From Chitinophagales bacterium (GTDB taxonomy: Bacteria; Bacteroidota; Bacteroidia; Chitinophagales; Chitinophagaceae), in assembly GCA_015654695.1 (NCBI GenBank), contig JAATGJ010000132.1:62001-126000 (forward strand): a DNA stretch of 64,000 nucleotides, given 5' to 3'. The first letter of the stretch is position 1. The number at the start of each line of letters is the position of its first letter. Both the position numbers and the translations under genes were made by a program. Of the stretch, positions 24,232-33,954 are shown one piece after another. The notes below the pieces were generated by a model. It was not told the DNA's origin, did not search any database, and was given only the letters and a program-made list of their open reading frames with translations.

Positions 24232-24723
24232 CTTGCCATACTTCTTTTCCAGGAAAACCATTTTCTTTCCTTTCTTTTTTACAACAAATAAATTATCATA
24301 TTCTGTTTCCGGAAGGTCTCCTGCTATTTTTGTTTCACCGCATAATTTATTGACAATATCATCTACCGTATTGGAATGACCAACTATCAGTGTATTCTTC
24401 TTTTTTGATTTTAATAAGCTGATAAATGCAGAGTCAGGCCGTGGATTGTAAGTTTCTGTTGGCAGGTTAAAATAATTGGCTGTTGGCTGCGCTGTGGATT
24501 TTGTCCTGATAGTATTGGTAGAAAAAATATACGCGATCTTTTCATCCTTTAGTATATCTTTTAATGCTTCCGCTCTTTCTTTGCCTTTATCCGTCAAAGG
24601 GACATCACTGCTCATATTGGCTTCAGCCGTCGCTTTTTCAGCGTGACGGACGATATAATAAGAATGGCCGCATGAACAGAAAGCAAGCGAAATGATACAT
24701 CCAACAATTACTATCCTGTTCAT
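24226..24723 (-). CDS. histidine phosphatase (SixA/phosphoglycerate mutase-like), predicted lipoprotein
   Basis: A 165-residue protein with a lipoprotein-type signal (IVIVGCIISLAFCSCG) and a histidine-phosphatase fold. The phospho-acceptor motif is YYIVRHAEK (RHG-type, with Ala for Gly); a second catalytic His is in TLIVGHSNTVDDIV. SDVPLTDKGKERAEALKDIL and YIFSTNTIRTKSTAQPTANY complete the SixA-like pattern. Export suggests a periplasmic phosphatase of unknown substrate. Start set at MNRIVIVG (24723); the frame is open nine codons further. Confidence 0.86.
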   Translation of the reverse strand: MNRIVIVGCIISLAFCSCGHSYYIVRHAEKATAEANMSSDVPLTDKGKERAEALKDILKDEKIAYIFSTNTIRTKSTAQPTANYFNLPTETYNPRPDSAFISLLKSKKKNTLIVGHSNTVDDIVNKLCGETKIAGDLPETEYDNLFVVKKKGKKMVFLEKKYGKP

Positions 24724-24840
24724 ACTAACGATTTTAATGGCTAAAATCACGAAAATTTCTTTAAATAAACATTATCCTGTAAACTTTCTTTCTTTTCCTG
24801 CGTCTTTTTTGTAAATTGAATCTACTAAAGCCGTCATAAT

Positions 24841-25560
24841 ATGAAACAATTATCCGAGACCTGGTTCGCCGAAGGTTATATTGATTTCGAACTGAAGAAA
24901 TATACCCTGCTTGCCTACCTTCAGGAGATCAACAAACATTTTAATGAGAACAGGCTCTATCCCCAGTTGGCGGATGTAGTTTTTCATTATAACAATCTTG
25001 TGGCCTTCCGGGAAAACAAAAAGTTCCTGCAGGAACATTTCCCCAAAAAACTTACAGGCATGCAGATGCAAAAGCTGCAATTGTTATACGAACAAATAGT
25101 AGATGACAATGAAATGATGCGGGAACTGGAAGAGATCATTAACTACTCCGCTATCACCATTAAAAAAACATTACAGACTGGCGTGGATATTTATGAATTC
25201 GTGGAAAATAAGATCAGCATTACTCCGATCGGCCTTATTCCGCTGGATATAAAAGAAGGTTATTTCTTTTTAAGCAGCGGCAATACAAAAAGCACCAGGG
25301 TCTATCATTACAGGCTTTCGATATTTGAAAAACACGATGAAAAATACCGCAGTATCAAAACCGCTTATATTGACATGTGGCAGCGTGGTATTGCCATCAC
25401 TTACGAACATATAAAATCAGATCTTATCCGCTATCACAAAGGCCTGCCTAACCCGGCTGTGTATTCCATTGAGGCCGATCTGAGTTTCCCGGTAGATGAG
25501 ACGTTGTTACCGGTAGCAAAGAGGAGCCTGGTAAAGTATATTAGCGCTCAGGCAGCGTAA
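24841..25560 (+). CDS. conserved hypothetical protein of Bacteroidota
   Basis: A 239-residue soluble protein with no signal peptide or membrane helix. The N-terminal half is helical (FAEGYIDFELKKYTLLAYLQEIN, EMMRELEEIINYSAITIKK), and the C-terminal half is beta-rich (PIGLIPLDIKEGYFFLSSG, VYHYRLSIFEKHDEKYRSIKTAYIDMW). I recall similar uncharacterised single-copy proteins across Bacteroidota but know no function. It starts 117 bp from the divergent phosphatase gene and converges with the S9 peptidase at a large inverted repeat. Confidence 0.75.
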   Translation: MKQLSETWFAEGYIDFELKKYTLLAYLQEINKHFNENRLYPQLADVVFHYNNLVAFRENKKFLQEHFPKKLTGMQMQKLQLLYEQIVDDNEMMRELEEIINYSAITIKKTLQTGVDIYEFVENKISITPIGLIPLDIKEGYFFLSSGNTKSTRVYHYRLSIFEKHDEKYRSIKTAYIDMWQRGIAITYEHIKSDLIRYHKGLPNPAVYSIEADLSFPVDETLLPVAKRSLVKYISAQAA

Positions 25561-25566
25561 AAAGGA

Positions 25567-25650
25567 AATTATGAATTATGAGTTTAGAATTATAAATTTC
25601 ACTGCATTTCCATTTAATCCAATTTATAACTCATAATTCTGCATTCATAA
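25567..25650. repeat. imperfect AT-rich inverted repeat between convergent genes
   Basis: Arms of about 32 bp (25567-25598 and 25619-25650) built from AATTATGAATTATGAGTT and ATAAATT modules face each other between the convergent ORFs. It is probably a REP-like palindrome that may also act as a transcription end. Confidence 0.6.
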
Positions 25651-28600
25651 TTACTCGACTATCTCCAACCCCCAGTCCTTTCCTTTCTTAATAGCAGGCA
25701 CTCCTTCTGTGATCCATTTAGGAGGCTTCTCTCCCTTCAATAACCAGTCGAAATATTGCTGCTCCCGTATTTGAATGTCTTTCTTATTTTTTCTTTCCAC
25801 CAGGTTATGCGCTTCTCCATTATAACTGAGCATCCAGATTTTTTTACCTAACCTGCGCATGGCAGTAAAAAATTCAATACCCTGGTACCAGGGTACAGCG
25901 CCATCCGCATCGTTGGTCATGATCACTAATGGCGTTTTTACTTTGGGTAAATGAAACAGCGGGGAATTTTCGATATACAATTCAGGTTTCTCCCACAACG
26001 TTGCACCGATACGGCTTTGCGCTTTCTCGTATTGAAACTGGCGGTTAACCCCGCTCTCCCACCGGATACCGCCATAAGCGCTGGTCATGTTAGCTACCGG
26101 CGCACCGGCCCATGCGGCTTTGAACATATCTGTCATGGTAATCAACTGCGCTACCTGTATGCCTCCCCAGCTCTGACCCTGTACGCCCATATTTTTTGCA
26201 TCTATCCATTTATATTTTGTCAATGCCTGCGCACCGCTTACTACATAATCATAAGCGCTTTTAGCAGGATGGCCGGTAGTATATCGTATATCCGGTGCAA
26301 ATACGATATAGCCGCGGCTCACAAAAAAAGAAATGTTGATACGACTGCCGGTTGGCGCGGGTGGAATGTAGTTGTTCAATCCGTCGGATAAGGTTTCATA
26401 GAAATAAATAAGTACAGGGTATTTTTTATTGGGGTCAAAATCTTCGGGCTTGTATAAAATACCTTCTGATTGTTTTCCCTTAAATGTTTTCCATTTGAAT
26501 AACTCGGCGGTGCCCCAGTTATAGTATTCTTGCTGGGGGCTAATGGAGGAAAGCTTATGCTCAATTGGGTTTTCATCATCCTGGTGACCAAGATGCGTTC
26601 TTCGAAATCCAAAATTCAAATATAAATCGGGGGGAACCTGGAAATTTTCTTTTGTATACAAAAATTCATCTTCATTCTTTGCTTTTATTGGGTTTGAAAC
26701 AGAATATTTTTCATCCCAAAGAACGGTGTAGTTGATATCACCTCTGGTAATATCATTATTGGGTGGTTGAGCAAGCATATAGAAACCTACCATTTTGGTT
26801 TGCTCATCGAACCTTTTTACAAGCAACATTTGACCATTTGTAATATATCTTTCATCCGGGTTAACCCGAATATACCTGAATTGACCTTTAGTTTTCCTGC
26901 CATCAACAAATGTTTTAGGCATAAGAGAAGATAAAAAATCAATCCTCCATATACCATACCTGTCATATACATATACCGCTGAATCCCCCTCATGCCATCC
27001 CATTACTCCATACGGCGGCGGGTCAGAAGGTGAATCATGTTCTTCATTCCATAGCGGTACTTTGATGGTTGAAGTAATATTTCTTATTTTATTTCCATCC
27101 CATACAAAATAATTCTTTGCCTTACTTTCATACCACATAATGTATTTACCGGTTGGAGAAATATAAGAAGGCGCAATAACGCCTAGCATATCTTTTTTCA
27201 CCAGCTTCTTTGTACCGTCGTCCACATTAATGGCATAAATATCTTTTTGGGTGTTACCTGCCCATTGACTTTCTATTCTTTTTCCAAAATCTGTTACTCC
27301 CGCAAATTGTTCGCCATCGCCTTCATCGGTTTGATAGATGGTGGGGATCTCTTTTGATCCTAATTGATGAACAATATTGCTATCAAAAAGATATACTGCC
27401 AGGAAATTTTCCTGCAGGTCGCGCTGCAACCTGAATAGTTGTACCGTTTGCAAATAATCCTCATTGTAATGCCATATATCCAATTTTGCCAGGTCAATAT
27501 CTACCAGCGATGTGTCTTTAGGAGGTTGTATAGGCGCTGTCCCAAAGAACAGGCGTTTCCCGCTTTTACTGAAACTGAGATTGCCGTATTCACTAATGGT
27601 CATACCGATTGTCATCCCTATAGCGTTCTTGTCAACCAGTAATGTGGCACTGTCCATACCCTCTTTAAAATACCAGAGTTTGTAAAACTTCTGCAATTCC
27701 TTTGGCTTTGCTTCCCTTTCGGCCAGGTAGGCTACCTGCGAACCATCATCCGTTAATGCAAAATTTTTAAACTCATTTCCTCCCCGGCTTAATGTATCGG
27801 CAAATCCTTTACGCAGATCATGCAGCAGGACAAGTGGTTTGCTTAATGAATCTTTGGGATTGCGGGAAACTTCGATCAGTAACTTTTGTCCATTTTTACT
27901 GAAATAATATTCCAGTACATTAGTAAATATTTTCTGTTCACCGGTTTCCAATTTACGAAGTACAAGGTTGGTCCCGGCCTCTGCTGGTGTAGCAGGTGTT
28001 TCATCGCCATCAGCATCGGTATAGCCAGGAGTTGTTAGGTCAGAGTCAGGAGTCTCATCATCACGATTCTTTTTTTTCTTTTTAGACTGGGGCATTGTTT
28101 CGATCACGGTTTGTAATGAATCAATGATCCTGCTCAGGCTATCCGTTATTTTTTTAGAATCAGGTTGTGACAGTTTGGTCTTCGCAGCCGTAGCCTCAAT
28201 AATTTTTTCCTGGTGGTAGGCTACCCATCCAAAACTTTTTTCCGGGGTTTTATACCCTTTTACCCGCTGCAGTTTCCAGATATTATCATTCCCTAATTTG
28301 ATTATTGCCAGCGAATCTTTGGGAGAATCATCGGGTTTTTTCTTTTTTATCCTTGCTTCTTTCAGGTCTTTGAAAAAAGGCCTGATCCTGAAGATCACAA
28401 AACGGCTGTCTTCTGTGATAAGTGCATTATACCCTCTTTCAATACTCTTCTTGTATTTCGAATCCGAAGACTGTATCACCAGTTGATTATCGCCTTCCTG
28501 CACGTTGATGGTATAAACCACCCATTTACCATCATTGCTGATCATCTTTTCACCAATGCTTTGCCAGCTATCATATACGGAATGGTCTAATGGTTTTTTT

Positions 28601-28656
28601 TGTGCAAATAATAGTTGCGTAATGAACAGGGTAAAAAAAAGGATACTTATGCGCAT
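25651..28656 (-). CDS. S9-family (prolyl oligopeptidase-type) peptidase, exported
   Basis: A 1001-residue protein with a signal peptide (MRISILFFTLFITQLLFA), a long beta-propeller-like N-terminal part and a C-terminal alpha/beta-hydrolase domain. The catalytic triad is readable: Ser829 in GVQGQSWGGIQ, Asp918 in NDADGAVPW, His950 in GEAHNLVE. A charged, low-complexity linker (KKKKKNRDDETPDSDL, ~195-215) includes a repeat-like GGAGTC tract (28025-28060). S9 enzymes cut short peptides after Pro or Ala. It is larger than typical DPP4-like members (~700-750 residues) because of the extended propeller region. Monocistronic, 48 bp downstream of the methyltransferase relic. Confidence 0.9.
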   Translation of the reverse strand: MRISILFFTLFITQLLFAQKKPLDHSVYDSWQSIGEKMISNDGKWVVYTINVQEGDNQLVIQSSDSKYKKSIERGYNALITEDSRFVIFRIRPFFKDLKEARIKKKKPDDSPKDSLAIIKLGNDNIWKLQRVKGYKTPEKSFGWVAYHQEKIIEATAAKTKLSQPDSKKITDSLSRIIDSLQTVIETMPQSKKKKKNRDDETPDSDLTTPGYTDADGDETPATPAEAGTNLVLRKLETGEQKIFTNVLEYYFSKNGQKLLIEVSRNPKDSLSKPLVLLHDLRKGFADTLSRGGNEFKNFALTDDGSQVAYLAEREAKPKELQKFYKLWYFKEGMDSATLLVDKNAIGMTIGMTISEYGNLSFSKSGKRLFFGTAPIQPPKDTSLVDIDLAKLDIWHYNEDYLQTVQLFRLQRDLQENFLAVYLFDSNIVHQLGSKEIPTIYQTDEGDGEQFAGVTDFGKRIESQWAGNTQKDIYAINVDDGTKKLVKKDMLGVIAPSYISPTGKYIMWYESKAKNYFVWDGNKIRNITSTIKVPLWNEEHDSPSDPPPYGVMGWHEGDSAVYVYDRYGIWRIDFLSSLMPKTFVDGRKTKGQFRYIRVNPDERYITNGQMLLVKRFDEQTKMVGFYMLAQPPNNDITRGDINYTVLWDEKYSVSNPIKAKNEDEFLYTKENFQVPPDLYLNFGFRRTHLGHQDDENPIEHKLSSISPQQEYYNWGTAELFKWKTFKGKQSEGILYKPEDFDPNKKYPVLIYFYETLSDGLNNYIPPAPTGSRINISFFVSRGYIVFAPDIRYTTGHPAKSAYDYVVSGAQALTKYKWIDAKNMGVQGQSWGGIQVAQLITMTDMFKAAWAGAPVANMTSAYGGIRWESGVNRQFQYEKAQSRIGATLWEKPELYIENSPLFHLPKVKTPLVIMTNDADGAVPWYQGIEFFTAMRRLGKKIWMLSYNGEAHNLVERKNKKDIQIREQQYFDWLLKGEKPPKWITEGVPAIKKGKDWGLEIVE

Positions 28657-28703
28657 CGCGGTAATTTATTTCTTTAAAGATAGTTGATGAATACTAAATA
28701 AAA

Positions 28704-29558
28704 TCATTGCTTTATGCCCGTTATCAGCCCATATTGCCACAGGCCTTTGTTCATACCGTGATACTGGTATTTACAGGCTTTTATATTTGCTTTCTGCATG
28801 GCGGTAGCCCGGTTGGAAAAGCTGAACTTCCTCCACCAGAGATATAAAGAAGCCAGGAAATAGAAACGATACAGGCGGCGGGATGAATGAGATGCTTGTT
28901 TTGAAATATCACGGTAAATAATATTAGTAAATCCCGCCTGCTCCATAAACTTACTGAACCGGCCCGGAGACTCAAGATAATTTACCTGCCAGCCATCCAG
29001 CCATTGCCGGATAATGGGGTTATCATTATTCTCAAACTTCGCAACAAACCCATCCGCAATTACTAATCTTCCTCCCGGTTTTAATAACCGGTAAGCCTCT
29101 TTGATAAATCTTTCTTTATCCCCTGCATAGCAGATACTTTCACAACCCCATACTGCATCAAAGCTTGCATCAGGAAAAGAAGTATTGCAATAATCCATTA
29201 CTTTAAAATCAGCAAGTGCGTCCGTGCCTTTTCGTTTTGCGTTGGCAGTGGCCTGCTGCACCTGCCTTTCACTTAACGTTATGCCGGTTACTTTGCAACC
29301 GATATTTGACGCCATAAAAATACTGCTGCCTCCTACGCCGCAACCGGCATCCAGTACTTTGTCTTTTGCAGTAATGCCCGCTGCTTCTATCATCACTTCA
29401 TTCATCCGCGACAATGATTGAGGAAATGACTTCACTTTATTATCCCAATAGCCATAATGTATAGCGAGACTGTTGGTAAGATCCCATTAATCTTTATAGG
29501 CGTGTTCGGTGGAGTTATAATACTCCACTATTTTTTTATGATAATCAGTTTCCTGCAT
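28704..29558 (-). pseudogene. SAM-dependent methyltransferase gene interrupted by a nonsense codon
   Basis: From ATG 29558 the frame reads MQETDYHKKIVEYYNSTEHA, YKD, stop (TAA at 29487-29489), then continues in the same frame WDLTNSLAIHYGYWDNKVKS and on through a complete class I methyltransferase: VLDAGCGVGGSSIFMA (SAM site), FPDASFDAVWGCESICYAG, LLKPGGRLVIADGF. The tocopherol/sarcosine-methyltransferase-like family normally has a sense codon in KDxWDL, so one substitution seems to have made codon 24 a stop. The rest could still be made from a GTG at 29435 (V-K-S-F-P-Q), losing ~41 residues. It overlaps the EamA gene end by 14 bp. Confidence 0.85.
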
Positions 29559-30438
29559 AGCCGGTATTTCTTTTCTGCTCCTTTAGAAGAATGATAATAT
29601 GAATGAGTAAAGCGGCTGCAATAATAGCAAAGCCAGCGTAAAACCATTTGCTCAGGAACTCATTTTCTTTAAATACAATAAATGCCAGTATGATCCCATA
29701 TACCGGTTCAAGATTGAAGTTAAGATTAACGGTAAAGGCAGATAATTTTTTCAATGCTGCCGCCGAAAGCTGAAATGCCCATACTGAGCAGAACCATGAT
29801 AGCACAAGCAGCCAGGCAAGGTTCTCCCACCCGGGTAAAAAATTGGCCGCCGGAAAATAGTGCAGGTAAAAAGGCATACATGCAGAAAGGGTGATAAAAC
29901 CTCCCGTGAGCTGGTAAGTAAGGATAGTCTGTGTATTGATACGCTGAACGAACTGGCGCAGAATGATCATAACGATTGCCAGCAGGAAAGCAGAGATGAC
30001 TCCTAAAATAATCCCTGTTTTGTACCGGGTATCAAAATGAAAAATAATATAGATGCCGCCTATAACCAGCAACCCCAGAAAAACTTCTATCCATTTAACA
30101 GGTACCCGCACAATCGCAGGCTCGAGTAATGCTGTAAAAAATCCAATAGATGAAAAACAAACCAGCGCCACTGATGCGTTAGCGTATTTAATAGAACCAT
30201 AAAAAGTAACCCAGTGCAGGGCAGCAATAAAACCAATACCCGCCAGTTTCAGCATATCTATCCTGGCAATGCGCTGCAGTTTTTTTTGAATGGAGAAAAG
30301 TATCCACATTGTCAATGAAGTGATCAGCAGGCGGTACCAGACAAGCATACCTTCGTTTAAGGATATTAATCTTCCCAGTATCCCTGTAAAACCAGCAAGA
30401 AAAACGGCGATATGAAGCTGAATAAAAGCTTTCTTCAT
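29545..30438 (-). CDS. EamA-family (DMT superfamily) permease
   Basis: A 297-residue inner membrane protein with ten predicted helices in two five-helix halves, as in EamA transporters. Features include the N-terminal HIAVFLAGFTGILGRLISL, LHWVTFYGSIKYANASVALVCFSS in the first repeat, and FWFC-like LSWFCSVWAFQLSAAALKKLSAFTVNLNFNLEPVYGIILAF in the second, where the ExxY/F motif is expected. Substrate (metabolite or amino acid efflux) is unknown. Its 3' end overlaps the start of the methyltransferase ORF, implying one transcript. Confidence 0.9.
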   Translation of the reverse strand: MKKAFIQLHIAVFLAGFTGILGRLISLNEGMLVWYRLLITSLTMWILFSIQKKLQRIARIDMLKLAGIGFIAALHWVTFYGSIKYANASVALVCFSSIGFFTALLEPAIVRVPVKWIEVFLGLLVIGGIYIIFHFDTRYKTGIILGVISAFLLAIVMIILRQFVQRINTQTILTYQLTGGFITLSACMPFYLHYFPAANFLPGWENLAWLLVLSWFCSVWAFQLSAAALKKLSAFTVNLNFNLEPVYGIILAFIVFKENEFLSKWFYAGFAIIAAALLIHIIILLKEQKRNTGYAGN

Positions 30439-30492
30439 TAGTAGCGCAAACTACCGAAAAAGCAACATTGAAGAGATAAGAAAAAGAATAGA

Positions 30493-31299
30493 TTATTTGC
30501 TTTCAACCAATACATTATTCTGCTGGATAGACTCAGCAACTTTAGAAGCCTGGATATAGGTATTTTTTACTCTTTTCCTGTAATTGGTAAACCAGCTATG
30601 CCAGCGAAGTATGAGTACACCAAGGATGCCTTCTTTTACAATGCCTTTATTCATTTTAGAAATACCATAAGCCCTGTCCTGGAAAATAATGGGCACTTCT
30701 TTAATTTTGAATCCCAGTTTCCATGCGGCGAATTTCATTTCAATCTGGAATGCGTAGCCGCTAAAGTGTATCTCTTCAAGATTGATCGTCTCCAGCACTT
30801 CCTTTCTGTAACACATGAACCCTGCAGTAGGATCTTTTACAGGCATCCAGGTGATCATCCTTGTATAGACAGAAGCGCCTTTGGATAAAGCGATACGGTT
30901 ACGGGGCCAGTTGACCACACCACCACCGTGTACATAACGGGAGCCAATAGCGAGGTCGGCGCCTCCGTTTTTGCAGGCCCTGTATAAACGGGAAAGATCA
31001 TTGGGGTTGTGTGAAAAATCAGCATCCATCTCAAAGATGAAATAATAATCATTAGCCATCGCCCATTTGAATCCATGAATATAAGCAGTGCCTAATCCCA
31101 GTTTATCTTTTCTTTCTTCAATGAATAGTTGCCCGGGGAATTTTGCCTGGAGTTCTTTCACAATAGCGGCAGTACCATCAGGAGATCCATCATCAATTAC
31201 GAGTACATGAAAATTTTCACCAAGATTAAATATGGCGTGGAGAATGTTACTGATATTCTCCCTTTCGTTATAGGTTGGTATGACGACTAACTTTTCCAT
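30493..31299 (-). CDS. polyprenol-phosphate mannosyltransferase-like glycosyltransferase (GT2)
   Basis: A 268-residue GT2 enzyme resembling dolichyl/polyprenol-phosphate mannose synthases: VVIPTYNERENISNIL, LVIDDGSPDGTAAIVKEL, the metal-binding FEMDADFSHNPND, GADLAIGSRYVHGGGVVNWPRNR, DPTAGFMCYRK and EVPIIFQDRAYGISKMN. There is no membrane helix at the C-terminus, as in soluble DPM1-type enzymes. It would transfer mannose from GDP-mannose to a lipid carrier for later use by membrane glycosyltransferases. It lies 54 bp upstream of the EamA gene on the same strand. Confidence 0.93.
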   Translation of the reverse strand: MEKLVVIPTYNERENISNILHAIFNLGENFHVLVIDDGSPDGTAAIVKELQAKFPGQLFIEERKDKLGLGTAYIHGFKWAMANDYYFIFEMDADFSHNPNDLSRLYRACKNGGADLAIGSRYVHGGGVVNWPRNRIALSKGASVYTRMITWMPVKDPTAGFMCYRKEVLETINLEEIHFSGYAFQIEMKFAAWKLGFKIKEVPIIFQDRAYGISKMNKGIVKEGILGVLILRWHSWFTNYRKRVKNTYIQASKVAESIQQNNVLVESK

Positions 31300-31385
31300 G
31301 TAGAATGTGAAGGCAAGTAACGAATTTACGATAATCAGCAGAAGTTACCTTGTTAAAATTGTTCACAGTAAATTAAGGCCGGGGA

Positions 31386-32153
31386 TCAGACTTTTTTCAA
31401 CATGGTCCGGGTATATATTTCCGTTAATTTTTGCTTGGTATGCTGGGGGAAATCGCCTTTCATCATCCAGTCATAATATTGAGGCTCAGCTTTTAAGACC
31501 TCGGATACCGGCCGGCCTTTGAATTTACCAAAATTGAAAACTTCAACTCCATTTTCCATTACAAACCGGCGGGCAAAGTCCACGATCACTTCTTCCCCAA
31601 TAGTCTTTAATACGGAATCAATGGTATTGCCGAGTATGGGATAGTGCTCCAATTGAGCCACCAGTATTTCATACGTAGCAGATGCATCAGCCTCAGCGCT
31701 ATGAGCAGACTCAAGGGTTTTACTGCAATAAAATTTATACGCGGCGCTAAGAGTACGTTGTTCCATCTGGTGAAATATCTTCTGAACATCCAGCAATTTC
31801 CGGCCTTTAATATCAAAATCAACACCTGCACGGAGAAATTCTTCTACCAGCAATGGAATATCAAACCGGTTTGAATTATATCCTGCAATATCACAGCCAT
31901 CAAGCATTTGCTTTAATTCATGGGCAACCTGTTTAAATGCAGGCGCATCTTTTACCATTTCATCCGTGAATCCATGTATGTCAGTTGATGCCTGGGGGAT
32001 CGGCATGCCGGGGTTAATGATCTTTCTTTTAATACTTTTTGCTCCGTCTGGCAAAATTTTAACGATGGCAATCTCAATAACACGGTCTGTGCCCAGATTG
32101 GTACCGGTAGTTTCAAGGTCAATAAAGGCCAGTGGCTTTTTCAGTTGCAACAT
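31386..32153 (-). CDS. DEDDh 3'-5' exonuclease with C-terminal DUF3820-like extension
   Basis: A 255-residue nuclease of the DnaQ/RNase T superfamily: ExoI LAFIDLETTGT (Asp, Glu), ExoII in GYNSNRFDIPLLV, and ExoIII AHSAEADASATYEIL with the His/Asp pair of the DEDDh type. After ~180 residues comes VFNFGKFKGRPVSEVLKAEPQYYDWMMKG, a small DUF3820-type module often found on bacterial exonucleases. It probably degrades 3' ends of DNA or RNA; which is not known. Start at MLQLKKPLAF. Confidence 0.9.
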   Translation of the reverse strand: MLQLKKPLAFIDLETTGTNLGTDRVIEIAIVKILPDGAKSIKRKIINPGMPIPQASTDIHGFTDEMVKDAPAFKQVAHELKQMLDGCDIAGYNSNRFDIPLLVEEFLRAGVDFDIKGRKLLDVQKIFHQMEQRTLSAAYKFYCSKTLESAHSAEADASATYEILVAQLEHYPILGNTIDSVLKTIGEEVIVDFARRFVMENGVEVFNFGKFKGRPVSEVLKAEPQYYDWMMKGDFPQHTKQKLTEIYTRTMLKKV

Positions 32154-32373
32154 TAGATTAGCTTTTTGTCTTAATAATCAGGGCGGTAAAGGTAACTAGT
32201 TTGAATTTTTCAAAAAAGGAAAGTTTTGAGTTGAAAATGAATCGTGACCAGATTTTTAGCAAGCCCGGGTATGCCCTTATTTTCGCTTTTTCCATTATAA
32301 AAGCTGGCTTCTGTGATATATATTTACATAATAATTGAACAAGAACACCGTTTACCAACAAATAACCCTAAAA

Positions 32374-32499
32374 ATGAAAAGCAAATTTTTCTCCCTGATC
32401 GTTATTATCATTGTGGCTCTGACCATAACATCCTGTTACTCATCACGTAAAAACGGATGCCCCATGAATATGCAGGGCAATTCTAAATTTCGGGGCTAA
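32374..32499 (+). CDS. tiny predicted lipoprotein
   Basis: A 41-residue protein: MKSKFFSLIVIIIVALTITSC, with a lipobox-like TITSC, then the short polar CYSSRKNGCPMNMQGNSKFRG. It matches a recurring Bacteroidota family of very short lipoproteins with a C-x(7)-C-P motif. Function unknown. It is convergent with the NarL-type regulator. Confidence 0.65.
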   Translation: MKSKFFSLIVIIIVALTITSCYSSRKNGCPMNMQGNSKFRG

Positions 32500-32534
32500 C
32501 CAGGTCGGTATTTTACCTGTAGTATATTTTCGAT

Positions 32535-33194
32535 CTAAAGACCGTTTGAGTTAATGAAATTTACAAGCGCCGCTGTATTCTTTAATTTCAATTTTTTAAG
32601 AATATTATAGCGGTGAACCTCTACTGTTTTGAGGGAAATATCAAGTTGCAAAGCGATCTCTTTTGAAGAAAGTCCCTGTTTAATATGCTGGATGATGTCT
32701 ATTTCCCTTCTTGACAGGTTATTCATATCTCCCGGTGTGGCCTCTTCCTCCAGCTCTTTTTGAGCCAGAATATTTTTCACCTCTTCACAAATATACTTGC
32801 GTCCGCTATTCACTTCAATGATAGCTTTAATCATCTCATCTTTTGATGAGTTCTTGGTTACATAGCCCATGGCTCCTACCTGCATCATTCGTTTGGCATA
32901 AGCCGGCATAGTATGCATAGAAACGGCAATAACTTTTGACCCGGGAGAATACTTGTGAATTAGTTTCGTAGCATCAAAACCATTTACAGGCGACATGTTT
33001 ACATCCATTAAAACTATATCAGGCTGTAATTTTTTTACGATTACCACCGCTTCATCGCCATCGCTTGTTTCGCCAATTACGGTGAACCGGGGGTCACTGT
33101 TGAGTATAAATGACCAGGAATCTCTGATCAGTTTGTGATCATCCACTAATATGATAGAGATTTGTTTCAATATGGTATGCTGAAGAGATTTCAA
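32535..33194 (-). CDS. NarL/FixJ-family response regulator (orphan)
   Basis: A 219-residue regulator: receiver with phospho-Asp in DIVLMDVNMSPVNGFDA and signalling Lys in YVTKNSSKDEM, then a LuxR-type HTH (LSRREIDIIQHIKQGLSSKEIALQLDISLKTVEVHRYNILKKL). No kinase gene is adjacent. HisKA_3 kinases, the usual partners, are at 9206-11029 and 46199-47635. Its receiver is closely similar to the two NarL-type regulators at 47.6-48.9 kb, so a shared pool of partners is plausible. It was considered as a candidate binder of the 40-bp element; there is no direct evidence. Confidence 0.94.
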   Translation of the reverse strand: MKSLQHTILKQISIILVDDHKLIRDSWSFILNSDPRFTVIGETSDGDEAVVIVKKLQPDIVLMDVNMSPVNGFDATKLIHKYSPGSKVIAVSMHTMPAYAKRMMQVGAMGYVTKNSSKDEMIKAIIEVNSGRKYICEEVKNILAQKELEEEATPGDMNNLSRREIDIIQHIKQGLSSKEIALQLDISLKTVEVHRYNILKKLKLKNTAALVNFINSNGL

Positions 33195-33954
33195 GAGAAA
33201 TAAGGTTTATAAGTGCATAAGTTAAGAAAAAAGGGATTGTCAAAAAAAAATTATTACACGGTAAGGGTATTTGCTTATTTCCTAATCTCCTCTTTATTGA
33301 CGCTACCGGCAATTATTACCCCCAAATAAAGTGAAGATGGCAGCAATTTATGAATTACATTAGGAAATTTAAGACAAATTGCGGATTAAATCTCCCTTAT
33401 TCAAATACTTTTTGAGAAGTTTGGTTTACAAACAATAAATGATTAACCCTTAACCATTTCTCCCGCAAATGCTGGTGGGGCAACTTTAACCGGCTTTTTA
33501 GCTGGTTAAATTGTCTTGCGATATAATAGCTGTTACATACCAGTAATTCGAACCGAATTAAACTGAAGGCTGCAATATGTCATCCCCTGAAACTTCAGGA
33601 TGATCTGGATAGTAGCTGTTAATTATCCCGTGCCGGAAGATTAGCAAAAATACATGACTCAATAAATTGTTTATAAGTACTTACTTTATAAACGCTTTTT
33701 CTTCGGGATATAGATAATTTTTGTAGCTTTTCATTATATAGCCAATTGACCAAAATTTTTTGAAAGCAGGATCATAAAAACATATTGTGAAAAAATTACC
33801 TGGTCTGCCATGTGAACAAGGCGGGTAGGGTAAGTAATGGTATCGTTGGTGACAAAATGAAAAGTTGCTATTTATTCCGGCTAAACCCTGATGACGGCTT
33901 AACAGATTTTTAATTACATGCTTCGTTCTTAAACTTTATACATAAAACTCTACA
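33195..33954. other. 760-bp intergenic region between divergent signalling genes
   Basis: AT-rich spacer between the NarL-type regulator (minus) and the hybrid kinase (plus). No ORF of note and no copy of the shared 40-bp element were found. It contains a GGCTTTTTAGC-type hairpin near 33488-33506 and a short CCTGAAACTTCAGG palindrome near 33586-33600. A long untranslated leader or a divergent control region seems likely. Confidence 0.5.
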
